A stretch of 64,000 nt of DNA from assembly GCA_013146195.2 (NCBI GenBank), contig CM028381.1, positions 98,830,380 through 98,894,379 of the forward strand. Direction: 5' to 3'. The stretch comes from Codonopsis lanceolata. Lineage: Eukaryota; Streptophyta; Magnoliopsida; Asterales; Campanulaceae. A program made the translations under genes and the position numbers. Of the stretch, positions 48,767-60,373 are shown in pieces (the stretch's first letter is position 1; each line of letters opens with the position of its first letter). The notes under the pieces are model-generated. The model saw only the letters and a list, made by a program, of their open reading frames with translations, made no database searches and was not told the origin of the DNA.

Positions 48767-48966
48767 GGGGAAGGCAAGGCAAGACAAGTAAGACAGGCAA
48801 GACAAGGCAATGCAGGACAAGACAGGACAAGACAGGCAAGACAAGACAGGCAAGGCAGGCAAGACAAGACAGGTAAGACAGGCAAGACAAGGCAATGCAG
48901 GACAAGACAAGACAGACAAGACAGGCAAGACAAGACAATGCAGGACAAGACAAGACAGGTAAGACA
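48767..48966. repeat. CAAGACAGG minisatellite in solo LTR
   Basis: About 200 bp made of irregularly alternating GACAAGACAGGCAA and GGCAATGCAGGACAAGACA units. All six frames stay open over most of it because of the composition, which explains the overlapping open frames. Confidence 0.85.
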
Positions 48967-50715
48967 GCTGGACTTATCGGGGAAAACAAGTAATATTTAC
49001 TTATTTAAGAAATCAAGTAAGGACGAGCACAGTAATAGCGGTCTCATTCAAGTCAGGTGGGCATGAATTAAATTAAGAATCTCGAAACTAGTATTCTAGT
49101 TAAACGGATTTCAAGCGTTGCAGGGATTTATCGTGGAGTCGGTATTGTTAAACGACCCACTAGCATCGACTGCGTCGAGTCATTTCTATAATTCCAGTCA
49201 AATAGAGTTTGAACACTATATGTGTCCAAGACTCCTTTCTAGGTTCTTGTTCACGGCAGGGTTAATTTCTCGTTCCATTTAGGACCTTAGTTCAAATTTA
49301 CTGAGTCAAGTATAAAAGGCGGAACCCTAAGTTGATCATCGTCAAGCTAAGCTGGGTTCAATTTCAAGTTCGAAATTCCATTCGTTGATAGAATCATCAA
49401 TCAAAGCACGTTGATACTCACTAGGAAGATAATTATGGAGATAAGACACACACTATGCTTAGAGGTCAAAATCTCAAGTAGACATAGAAGTTCATGCATC
49501 ACTCACGAACAAATCTTATCAAGCTCAGTTCCATAGGATCATAGGATATATAACATTATAAAATCCCCTCGAGGTTCCCTTAAGGACTAAAGATTAAGCA
49601 TGCACTTCTTGAAGAACAGAGGATTGAAGATTACTCAAGATTCATCATAGAGGTTACTAAGGCATGCACTGTTCGAGTATCCTTTCTAAGGAAGAAGGGT
49701 CATGAAGAAATCCCGGATTTTCCAAGAATGATGACTAGGTTTCCAAGTAAAGTCACATATTGCATTCCTACCAATCTTGGGACTTCATTAAGAGTCCAAT
49801 AGCATTATTGGTTCTAGTTCATAGTTGAACCCATTCAATACGTCTGTCATTCGAGTTATGCATTCTCGACTCTCCCATAAACCACCCAAGGATTAGCGAT
49901 AGTTTCGCGCTCAAACATCAATCAAAAGACTCGATTAGAGTCCTAAGCCAAGAATCAATCTTATTAACAATTTGGTCTCACCCGAGCAATTCTCAAATTT
50001 TCGCAATTGGGATACAATGAACACAAGAAGATATAGGAATTTATCCTAAGGTTCGAATAACAATTTTATAAATAAATTGACTTCATTTGGGTCAATCTAC
50101 AAAGTTCCAAATTTCTAGTTCGAGGCATAAATTCGGGATTTACGATTTATCCGGGTTTCTAACCCAACAAAAATCAATCTTAAATCATAATAATTCCAAT
50201 ATACTCAATAACCCATTTGGTTTCAAACCCTAACCAAAATCTGGTGACAGCCATGGAAACATATCATGTTGACATGTATAACAACAATAAATCACAAGGA
50301 ACAAGTTTCTAAAAATCTATCAACAAGATGCAAGTAGAGAGAGAAACTAGGGCTCAAGCAACGTACCTCAATCGGGCCACAAACTTCTAGGATGTGGAAA
50401 ACAAACCGAGGGGAAAGACTCTACTCGGCGAGGGCTTCGCGATGGCGGTCACGGCTCGACAATCCGATGGCCGGAACTCCGGGAATCGGCAATTCTCCCA
50501 TGGAAGCTCCTTCTCCCTCTCTCTCTAAAACTCACGGTTTGTGAAGAAAAAATGAGGGAGGAGGAGAAGGAAATTAGATTATAAAGGGTTAGGAAAGACG
50601 ATTCTACCCTTCCTAGTTGTGGACAAGGCAAAGGGGAGGGGTTAAAATAGGGGTAGAATAGGTATTTCACACCAAAAATCAAAACAGGGGAAAGAAATCC
50701 CGTAGCTGTTCTGCA

Positions 50716-50802
50716 GGTGAGGCGGGCGCCTCACCATGCTCCATGCCCGCCTCACTCTCCCGCACAAGGTTGCTCTCAAGATATCTCGAGGCGGGCGCCT
50801 CA
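50716..50802. repeat. GC-rich hairpin pair in solo LTR
   Basis: GGTGAGGCGGGCGCCTCACC (50716-50735) is an 8-bp-arm inverted repeat with a GGGC loop. GAGGCGGGCGCCTC recurs at about 50789-50802. Confidence 0.75.
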
Positions 50803-53089
50803 CTCCATCCCATGCGGCCGCCTCGGCTCCTGAACCTCCAAAACTTGGTCTAAACTTGATCTAAATGATCCCAAACTTATGGGCAACCATTCTAAGGTCT
50901 AACCCAACTCAAAACAAGTCTAAAACACACCCAAACAACTCCCGAAACAACTCGGAGCGAAACCGGGAAGGGGTGCAACAACGTGTAACCGGGACGACGA
51001 ACGAACTCGAAATCAAACGAGCAATGAAAGGAGACTTTTAAGGCAAATCTAAGGCTAATGAAGTAGCTTAAATACTTCTAGGAAGTTGAATAACAACTTA
51101 GGGAAATAAGAATCCCAAAGGAGAGGCGATTACGCGACTCGATTCCCGAATTACGCGATAGAGACGAACGCTATCTCCAAAACTTCCAAATCTTCGATAG
51201 ATTTAAGGAACACCTCCAACTTGAAGTCTAACACATCTAAACATGTTAACAAACCATCTTAAAGAGGTCTAGGACCCAAACCGAGGTCACGAACACAAAA
51301 CGGAAGTAAACCCTCAATCGCGTCGCATTCCGACTATCGTCGAGTCACGACTTGTGACTTTAACTAGTTAAGGTCTATGGAACATATGGAACTAATATAT
51401 TGGCTCCTTTACAGCCTTCCTGTATTAATCAAGGTTCTTACCTCAAGTCGAGTAAGCAAGGTTACGGTTGAACGACACGCAAGGCAATAAGGTCAATTAC
51501 ACGAAGGTTCGGGGTCTTACACGTATATACACGAATATACATTTTTAATGAACCCCCAAATACAGTAAATATATATACACTAGCAATTTTGAAAAATAGG
51601 TTATTCAAAATCAGATTATCCTTAATACGATATTCGTCAAAAAAAAAAAGGAGTTCTTCACACTAACGATACTTGGAAATGGAAAATCAAAATTTACCTG
51701 TTTCATCTTCACAGCAACCACAGACAGCGGTAGAGAAGGCAACAGGTGAGTATTATTTCAAAGTTTTTTAGGTTTTAAATGAAGAAGTTATAGTGTTTGT
51801 ATTTTATTATGATTTTTTTTTATATTTGATATTTTCTGATGCCTGATTGTTTAATTTATTACCATGAACAAATTTTTTTGTCTAATGCAGTTTCAAAGAA
51901 AGGGAAAACATCAAAGAAATCGAATATTGTTTCTGGAAGAGTAAGATCAAATGTGCTTCTATTAAAACAGCATTTGAAGAAAATTAACATTCGTGATGAG
52001 CATATTGTGATGTTGAAGAAGACTCCTTTTGCAATTTTGGTTGAAGCTCTACTTCAAAGTGAGAATGTTGATGAATACTGCAACATTAATAAGAACTTAT
52101 TGTTATCAATGGTTGATTGTTTTGTAAAAGGAGGGAAGAAGTACTTTTCAGTTGGGAAAAGCAAAATTACAATTGAAGAGGGACATGTAAGGGATGTTTT
52201 TGGTGTAAAGGATGGGGTGAAGGAAATTGATGTTTCTCTTTACAAGATGAATCGAACTCGCTTTTTGAAACATTTTCCACACAAGTTTGGGACGAAAAAT
52301 TTTAATGAAAGGTTGATGCCATCTGTGATTGAAAGTAGTATTAGTAGAATAATTGATAGTGGAGAAGAAGATGATATGAAGGATGTTGCATGTTTAATAA
52401 CTTTATTGGTGTTAGCGGTTTTTTTTCTTCCGAAGAACAAATTTCATACATATCATGGTCATATGTACAAATAGTATCAAATATTGATGAGATCTCGTGA
52501 ATATAACCGGTCAAAACACATAGTAGATTGTTTGATAAATGGTTTGGAGAAGAGGACAAATATAAATGTGGAGAATTGTGCACCTTTGATACCAAGAAGT
52601 TATGTTAACTTTATCATAAACTAGTTTTGACTTAATTTTTTATATATTTATTACTTATATCTTGTTTGAATTCCAAATTACAAGATGTTTTATGTGAGAA
52701 AGCCAAGATTTGTATCCCATCAGACAATGATGCTACACCACAGTTCCTTAAATGGAATCTATCTTCTATATGTTCTAAAAAGTTTGCTTCAACCATGACA
52801 AATATTGTAAGTTTATATATTATTATTATGAACTTCAATTTTTCTTCAGCTATGGAACATATCTTGTCTAAATATTTTTTGTTTTATATTTTCGTGTAGA
52901 TCGAATGAAGCTAATGAAGAGTTTTGTAGTGAAGAAGAAGAACATTATGCGATGATAATGTTTTTACAACTTCAATGGTTGATTTGCCAATAGAAGAAGA
53001 ACATTTTTCGATATTCATTTACAAGTTAGTCACCCCTCTTATCCTATTCAAGACCTTAAACAATTTTGATTATTCCTAGGGTCAATGCA

Positions 53090-53640
53090 TCCCGATGCCG
53101 CTTGGCATCGACTCTCTCGATTAAAGTTGGTACCGCATATTGTCATTGCATCCCGATGCCAAGGCTTGGCATCGACTTTCTTGATTAAATTTGCTACCGC
53201 ATATTGTCACAATTCATCCCGATGCCATGGCTTGGCATCGACTTTCGATTGAATTTGCTACCGCATATTGTCATTCATCCCGATGCCGTGGCTTGGCATC
53301 GACTTTCTCGATTGAATTTGCTACCGCATATTGTCGTTCATCCCGATGCCGTGGCTTGGCATCGACTTTCTCGATTGAATTTGCTACCGCATATTGTCAT
53401 TCATCCCGATGCCGTGGCTTGGCATCGACTTTCTCGATTGAATTTGCTACCGCATATTGTCACAATTCATCCCGATGCCGTGGCTTGGCATCGACTTTCT
53501 CGATTGAATTTGCTACCGCATATTGTCAATTCATCCCGATGCCGTGCTTGGCATCGACTCTCGCATTGAATTTGCTACCGCATATTGTCCATCCCGATGC
53601 CGTGGCTTGGCATCGACTTTCTCGATTAAAGTTGGTCCTC
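53090..53640. repeat. double-palindrome array B, 9 units
   Basis: Nine units of about 61 bp: CATCCCGATGCCGTGGCTTGG, then CATCGACTTTCTCGATTGAA and TTTGCTACCGCATATTGTCA. The core pairs CGATGCC with GGCATCG. Units differ by a few bases, mainly indels. The last unit is followed by TTGGTCCTCCAAAATCAAGT, the same second palindrome as in array A. The long frames here are repeat translations. Confidence 0.9.
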
Positions 53641-53699
53641 CAAAATCAAGTCAACGTAAATTGATTTTTTCATGATTTTTGTAGGTTTCGATGATCCGC

Positions 53700-53990
53700 A
53701 ACAATAGAAAGCAATCTTAGGAAAGATAAAGAAAATGAAATTAATAAGTTGAAGTCGAGATGAATCGATTCTCTCTACAGCTTGATGGCCTCAAGAAGAC
53801 TTTGTCTCCGATAAGGAAAACGAAATTAATAAGTTGAAGTCCGAGATGAATGACATTCTTCTACGCTTGATGGCCTCGAAAAGACTTTGTCTCGATAAGG
53901 ACCATATAATGCAATCAAATGATATTGAGATGAATGTTTTTTGTCGACAATTGATGGCCTCAAAGAGATTATTGCCGAAAAGATCATATC
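53700..53990 (+). repeat. coiled-coil coding repeat of the Ulp1-type gene
   Basis: Three copies, about 80-90 bp apart, of a coding module containing ENEINKLKSEMNDILLRLDGL-like residues (AAATTAATAAGTTGAAGTC at about 53738 and 53824; a diverged third at about 53920). Heptad spacing suggests a coiled coil. Copies are out of frame with each other through single-base indels. Confidence 0.55.
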
Positions 53991-55626
53991 ATTGAATTGA
54001 AAGAGCAGAAGAAGTTTTGCAAAACTCAAAAGCTACTCCAACGTTATCTTCTCGAGTTGTCACCAACATCCGAACTAAATGTGAAGCTTCTGAAGTTCAA
54101 ACAGAGAATTCAATGTTGAAGAAGAAGGTAATGGAGTTGGAACAAGAAATTTCAATGAACAAGGTTGATTTGAACAAGTTGATTTGAACAAGGCTTGATT
54201 TGAACAAGGCTATTGTGAAAGATATCAATAGCATGGATGATTTTGTCGCTGAAGATCATTCTCAATGAAGTAGAATCCACACTTGCTAAAAGAGTACATT
54301 CTCGTGTTGATCGTGAAGAAAAAGCGTGTTGGATCCTCATGTGACAAAATATTTGTAAGAAGAAAAAAATTAAAAAGTGGTACAAATTGAAACAAGTTGA
54401 ATCCAAATTTTAGAGATTCTTTCAAAAGCAAAAGAGCTACTTAGCGTAATCTATTCTACATCAAAAGAAAAATGGAGTAAGTAAATGTAACTCACAAAAT
54501 GGTATTTTATATTACTTTTAAGAATTATTTTTCAATTGTTTTTTTTTTGATAAAATTTGTCTTATGCAGAGCAAAATTATTTATCGGTGGAGAGATCAAA
54601 CCAAGATTTTGATGAAAGACATTGCACAAATCTTGACCGATAAGTTGGAAGATAAAGTACGCACATTACTTGTTTACCATTCTTGTTAATCATTTTTACT
54701 TGTGTATAATATCAAATTAATATTTTTCTTTGGTACAAAGACATAGAAGCATGGTCTATAATGAGTGAACAAATCATCTCCAATGAATTTGGTTATATCG
54801 ATACGCATCGATCCTTGCCGTTGGGTAAGAAATTGTCGGCTATGTGCTTAAAAATTAAAATATATGGCTTCTTATTTTCTTAATTTTTGTTGTTAGGTGT
54901 ATGCCGCAAATATTAAGAATAATGATTGGTTTTGTGACATGTCGCCGTTCAAGAAATTGATAATAGACTTAAAGAAGCAATGGAGTATGAGATTCTTATT
55001 TTTCCTATAAACACAACGGGCAAGGTAATATAAAGACAGAATCTCCGACCATTGACTCTTCTTGTATTTTCTCAAGGTGACATGAGATGGACAATATACA
55101 ACTCATTCATACACTCATCACCAAGAATGATTGGCATTTGAAGAGGGCTAGAATTCTTGTAAGTTTTATTAGTATTTTGTTTTATTAGTATTGTCTTTTA
55201 AGTAATGTCTTTATATTAAGTTTTATTGGTTATTTTCTCTCAGAGGTAAATTATGTTGAAAGCGTAATGAAAAAACTTGCGCATTTCTTTCCTCGATCAA
55301 TACAAGGATTTCAACAACCCTAAGTTCAAAAGCACCGTTGAAGATTTGCAAAATCACCACAACAAAATCCTAACACCGAAGATTGTGGTGTTTTTGTATG
55401 TTGTTTAATTGAATGTTTGCTAAGAGGACAAATGATTCCTAGTAGTATTGATGCCGATAAATATAGGTTAAAGATGGTCAAACATTTATTTTGAAGGGGA
55501 CAATAAAAACAATGACCAATTTGTTTGAAAATGTGATAATTAAATTTTTATGTTTATTCCATGTTTGTGTTATCGTATTTTGTTTTGTAATCGAAAAATG
55601 TTGAATTAATTTTGGTCCCGCAAAAT

Positions 55627-58150
55627 CCTCGAATGCAACCCGATGCCGTTTGGCATCGAAGTTTCGATCGCTTTTGTGCTCCATAATCCTCGTGAATGCA
55701 ACCCGATGCCGCTGCTTGGCATCGAAGTTTCGATTTTGTGCTCCATAATCCTCGTGAATGCAACCCGATGCCGCTGCTTGGCATCGAAGTTTCGTTTTGG
55801 TGCTCCATAATCCTCGTGAATGCAACCCGATGCCGCTGCTTGGCATCGAAGTTTCGACCGCTTTTGGTGCTCCATAATCCTCGAATGCAACCCGATGCCG
55901 CTGCTTGGCATCGAAGTTTCGGTCGCTTTTTGGTGCTCCATAATCTCGTGAATGCAACCCGATGCCGCTGCTTGGCATCGAAGTTTCGGTCCGCTTTTGG
56001 TGCTCATAATCCGTGAATGCAACCCGATGCCGCTGCTTGGCATCGAAGTTTCGGTCCGCTTTTGGTGCTCCATAATCCGTGAATGCAACCCGATGCCGCT
56101 TGGCATCGAAGTTTCGGTCCGCTTTTGGTGCTCCATAATCTCGTGAATGCAACCCGATGCCGTGCTTGGCATCGAAGTTTCGATCGCTTTTGTGCTACCA
56201 TAATCCTCGTGAATGCAACCCGATGCCGCTGCTTGGCATCGAAGTTTCGGTCCGCTTTTGTGCTCCATAATCTCGTGAATGCAACCCGATGCCGCTTGGC
56301 ATCGAAGTTTCGATCCGCTTTTTGTGCTACATAATCCTGTGCAACCCGATGCCGCTTGGCATCGAAGTTTCGATCGCTTTGTGCTCCATAATCTCGAATG
56401 CAACCCGATGCCGCTGCTTGGCATCGAAGTTTCGGATTTTTGTGCTCCATAATCCTCGTGAATGCAACCCGATGCCGCTGCTTGGCATCGAAGTTTCGGT
56501 CCGATTTTTGTGCTCCATAATCTCGTGAATGCAACCCGATGCCGCTTGGCATCGAAGTTTCGGTCGCTTTTGGTGCTCCATAATCCTGAATGCAACCCGA
56601 TGCCGCTTGGCATCGAAGTTTCGTCGTTTTGGTGCTCCATAATCCTCGTGAATGCAACCCGATGCCGCTGCTTGGCATCGAAGTTTCGACCGCTTTTTGT
56701 GCTCCATAATCTCGTGAATGCAACCCGATGCCGCTTGGCATCGAAGTTTCTCGGTCGCTTTGGTGCTCCATAATCCGTGAATGCAACCCGATGCCGCTGC
56801 TTGGCATCGAAGTTTCGACCGCTTTTGGTGCTCCATAATCAATGCAACCCGATGCCGCTGCTTGGCATCGAAGTTTCGGTCCGCTTGAGCTACCATAATC
56901 TCGTGTGCAACCCGATGCCGCTGCTTGGCATCGAAGTTTCGATCCGCTTTTGGTGCTCCATAATCCTCGTTAATGCAACCCGATGCCGCTTGGCATCGAA
57001 GTTTCTTCGCTTTTGGTGCTCCATAATCTCGTGAATGCAACCCGATGCCGCTGCTTGGCATCGAAGTTTCGGATCGCTTTGGTGCTCCATAATCCTCGTG
57101 AATGCAACCCGATGCCGCTGCTTGGCATCGAAGTTTCGGATCCGCTTTTGTGCTCCATAATCTCGTGAATGCAACCCGATGCCGCTTGGCATCGAGTTTC
57201 GGTCGCTTTTGTGCTCCATAATCCTGAATGCAACCCGATGCCGCTGCTTGGCATCGAGTTTCGGTCCGCTTTTTGTGCTCCATAATCCTCGTTAAATGCA
57301 ACCCGATGCCGCGCTTGGCATCGAAGTTTCGGTTTTTGGTGCTCCATAATCCAAATGCAACCCGATGCTTGCTTGGCATCGAAGTTTCTTTGTGCTCCAT
57401 AATCCTCGAATGCAACCCGATGCCGCTTGGCATCGAAGTTTCCTTTTTGTGCTCCATAATCCTCGTGCAACCCGATGCCAAGTTTCGGTCCGTTTTGTGC
57501 TCCATAATCCTCGTGAATGCAACCCGATGCCGTGCTTGGCATCGAGTTTCGTCCTTTTGGTGCTCCATAATCCGTGAATGCAACCCGATGCCGCTTGGCA
57601 TCGAAGTTTCGGCTTTTGGTGCTCCATAATCTCGTTAATGCAACCCGATGCCGCTGCTTGGCATCGAGTTTCGGATTTTGTGCTCCATAATCTCGTGTGC
57701 AACCCGATGCCGCTTGGCATCGAAGTTTCGGTCCGTTTTTGTGCTCCATAATCCTCAATGCAACCCGATGCCGCTTGGCATCGAGTTTCTTTTTGGCTCC
57801 ATAATCCCGAAATGCAACCCGATGCCGCGCTTGGCATCGAGTTTAGTTTTGTGCTCCATAATCTCAAATGCAACCCGATGCCGTGCTTGGCATCGAGTTT
57901 CGCTTTTGTGCTCCATAATCCCGCCAATGCAACCCGATGCCGGATTGGCATCGAAGTTTCTCCGTTTTGTGCTCCATAATCCTCGCGAAATGCAACCCGA
58001 TGCCGGTTGGCATCGAAGTTTCTCGTCCGCTTTTTGTGCTCCATAATCCTGAAATGCAACCCGATGCCGTGGTTGGCATCGAGTTTCTTTTTTGGTGCTC
58101 CAAAATCGAAAATGCAACCTCGATGCTGGTTGGCATCGAGTTTCGAATAA
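55627..58150. repeat. double-palindrome array C, about 40 units
   Basis: About 2.5 kb of head-to-tail units, typically 60-68 bp: AATGCAACCCGATGCCGCTG, then CTTGGCATCGAAGTTTCGG, then TCCGCTTTTGGTGCTCCATA and ATCCTCGTG. The core CGATGCC...GGCATCG can form a hairpin. The spacer TTTTGGTGCTCCATAA is a decayed form of the second palindrome. I count roughly 40-41 cores. Differences between units are largely deletions (for example loss of CTG in the loop). All long reading frames here, in both strands, are repeat translations rather than genes. Confidence 0.95.
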
Positions 58151-59724
58151 TTTTGATCCTCCAAATGCCGGATCGCTTTTGTCTTCATTAATGGCATTTT
58201 TGTCATTTGTCAAACAATTTGTAGTTACATGAAATGTCCAAAAAATTGATGGTTCTAGATGAAAACATGTTTTCAAAATTGTACCCACTTGAAATTCACC
58301 CTATTAATTACATGGACGGCCCAAGCTACATTTTTACCACATCAATTATAAATTAAATTTATTTTCATCTCCTTTTCTATTTAAAACAATGTTCTTTGCT
58401 ATTTCGAGGAAATTGTACCAAATTAAACTACAATCTGTTTGTCGAGGGTACGAGCTCCATTTAAATGGAGGTTGTTGCCAGCTAGTGTGATGAAAGAAGG
58501 TGGGGGATCAGGGGGAGCACTTGTGGCCTGTGGGCTTCTAAGGGCTTGGTAAAAGGTGAAGAGAGAGAACAGTGAGTAGGATGAAATTGAAAGAGGAAAG
58601 ATGGACATGGACGGGCTCCATTGCAATGCAGTTGTGGTCTTTGGGGTTTGAGAAAAGTGAGTAGGATGAAATTAAAAGAGAAGGGGTTTACTTATTTGTT
58701 GAAAAAAAGATTCAATTGTTTTTTTTTATAAAACAATTGTAATTCAAAAATATCTTAATATCTTTATATTTAATTTATTACTGTATAATTTATTTTAAAA
58801 TTTATAATTCAAATTTTCTTCAATAACAAATGATTAACTAAATGATGAAATCATATCTAACGTAACATATGCAAATAATCAATTAATGATTAAAAATTTA
58901 TTAATCGAATCCCACTTTTATAATTTGTTTTAATTTTGAAAAAAAAGTTATAATTTTTTTTTAAAAAAATGTTTCAATTTTTATAAAAGAATTTTTAATT
59001 CTAAAATATCTTAAATATCAAATATTTAACTAAATAATGAAATTACACGCAAATCTCATTTTGCACCTCGGAATCAAATGACAACAATTCCTGTATGTGT
59101 ACGATCACATACAACTTAACGTCTTATTTAAAATAGTCACTGACGGGAGGGGACAACATGAGATAAATGTTAATATCATGTACCACGTTGGCACACTTCA
59201 TATATTGGAAAAAAAAATTGAGATTGGGTGGATACCTTATGGTTTTCATAATTTGTCATGTTTTTAATGTGCGCTATAGCAATGGGGTAAAAGTAGTTTA
59301 CAATATTTAACATAGATTGTGCGAGAAATTTTAATGGAGTGTGTAAGTGCTATTTGGTATAGATAAATGATATTACGAGCTAGAGCTTGTGATATAATTA
59401 TGAGATTTAGTGTTTGAGCCGTTAGATGATTAAGTTGATGATGATTTGGAATGTTCATATCATTACTTAAAATAGAACATATTTAATCTAACGGTGTAAA
59501 TATCTTATGAGATTTGATATAACGACACTAACACTAAAGCTTGTAATAATACTACAAGCTCGTAATATCATAGCTCTTTGGTATATATATTTGGGGTAAA
59601 CATATTTTAACCTTAATAATGTATATTTAATCCGCTAGCATTACGTAATTATAAGCTAGAAAGTTAATGGGGCCGTCTAGTTTTACTAGTAATCATTTCA
59701 ATGACACCATTTGAGCCACGTAAA
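58151..59724. other. intergenic, no gene
   Basis: After the last decayed palindrome unit the sequence becomes AT-rich. A stretch at 58430-58690 has a ~30-bp repeated phrase (GTGAGTAGGATGAAATT at about 58573 and 58658). The minus-strand frame at 58423-58626 is proline/serine-rich and not recognised. Confidence 0.5.
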
Positions 59725-60026
59725 GCTCGTCTGGTGCAGCGTTTTAAAAATATAGTTTTTTTTAAATACAACGTTTTTAAAATGCATCATTTTCAAAACG
59801 TAATTTTTTTTCTTATAAACATGTTTGAAAAACTATTTTAAAATGTTATTTTTATAAACAAAGAGTTGTAAACTCAACACATTTTTAGAACACTTCAAAT
59901 TGGAGCGTTTTAAAACGCTACACATTTTTAAAACGTTGCGTTTCAAAACGATGTATTGAAACACGTTTAAAAGAAAATGCTGTATTTTTTATCAACGTTT
60001 TGGTCAAAATGCTTTACCAAACAAGT
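59725..60026. mobile_element. hAT-type MITE, relative of 482-739
   Basis: Left GCTCGTCTGGTGCAGCGTTT and right AAATGCTTTACCAAACAAGT are inverted ends like those of the element at 482-739. The interior is again built of AAAACG/TTTAAAACG words. Flanking duplication not clear. Confidence 0.5.
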
Positions 60027-60196
60027 ACTAAAATCTCATCTAAGATAAATCTCCCATATACAAGTCAAATTACGATAGTACAAGTTCTAATCTTGTTCAT
60101 ATATATATATACACTAGAATTTTGTGTCGTGCATGTAACGATGACAATATATCTTAAGGTGTCAGATTATCAATATATATTATGGTAAAAATAATA

Positions 60197-60373
60197 CTCT
60201 TCTATTTCAGTTAAAGAGTTCTCGTTTGAAAGTTAAATTTTTAAGAAAATGATAATTTTAGTAGTTCATTAGTAATAAAATAACATTTTTATATTTTAAT
60301 TTTTAAAAATTGACTCTTTAAGTGAAACATCTCAAAAATAAAATAATGAACTTTATACCAAAAACAAAGAGAG
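60197..60373. mobile_element. 177-bp Tc1/mariner-type MITE
   Basis: TA on both sides (60195-60196 and 60374-60375), ends CTCTTCTATTTCAG / AAAACAAAGAGAG. The interior matches 41712-41888 in layout and has the same length. Confidence 0.6.

Larger units (their letters stand above)
47069..51521. mobile_element. giant solo LTR (4.45 kb)
   Basis: Begins TGTGACGACCCGACCCGG and ends GGGGTCTTACA, with TG...CA ends. It is flanked by a perfect 5-bp duplication CGTAT (47064-47068 and 51522-51526). No gag-pol-like frame occurs in 4,453 bp, and the ends are not repeated inside, so it is best read as one very long LTR left by recombination. Long LTRs of this style occur in Tekay/Del-type and Tat/Ogre-type Ty3/gypsy elements; the assignment is inferred. 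The strand is unclear because the ends are near-inverted. Notable inside: a GACAAGACAGGCAA minisatellite (48767-48966) and two GC-rich hairpins near 50.7 kb. The open frames listed by six-frame translation are repeat artefacts. Confidence 0.75.
51679..55494 (+). pseudogene. Ulp1 (C48) cysteine-protease-like transposon gene, broken
   Basis: Plant transposon-associated gene type with an N-terminal domain and a C-terminal Ulp1-like protease. Exon 1 is 51679-51745 (MENQNLPVSSSQQPQTAVEK). Exon 2 starts at 51891 after AATGCAG and stays open to 52474. It includes PFAILVEALLQSENVDEYCN and the ITIEEGHVRDVFGVKDGV pattern found in such proteins. The stop there is followed by in-frame and then shifted coding-like text (HIVDCLINGLEKR). 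Further fragments follow: 52690-52806, then coiled-coil repeats at 53700-54180, then protease pieces: ILIFPINTTGK (about 54990), WTIYNSF (about 55090) and NTEDCGVFVCCLIE (Cys codon 55384-55386), ending at a stop at 55492. The catalytic Cys context DCGVFVC is intact but at least several frameshifts separate the pieces. Palindrome array B lies within it, probably in an intron. Confidence 0.65.

Noticed and set aside
48578..49066. Open frames across 48.58-49.07 kb
   Set aside because: Composition artefact of the CAAGACAGG minisatellite; five overlapping frames are open together.
53191..53664. Open frames of 157 and 121 codons
   Set aside because: Same reason: nine repeats of palindrome array B, open in two frames at once.
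44881..58150. Resemblance of palindromic repeat arrays to a CRISPR array
   Set aside because: The genome is a plant's; the spacers are themselves repeated, not unique, and no cas-like gene is present.
55478..58288. Long open frames on both strands (up to 424 codons) at 55.5-58.3 kb
   Set aside because: They are translations of a 60-68-bp tandem repeat whose unit is often a multiple of three; the peptides are the same phrase repeated and appear in several frames and on both strands.
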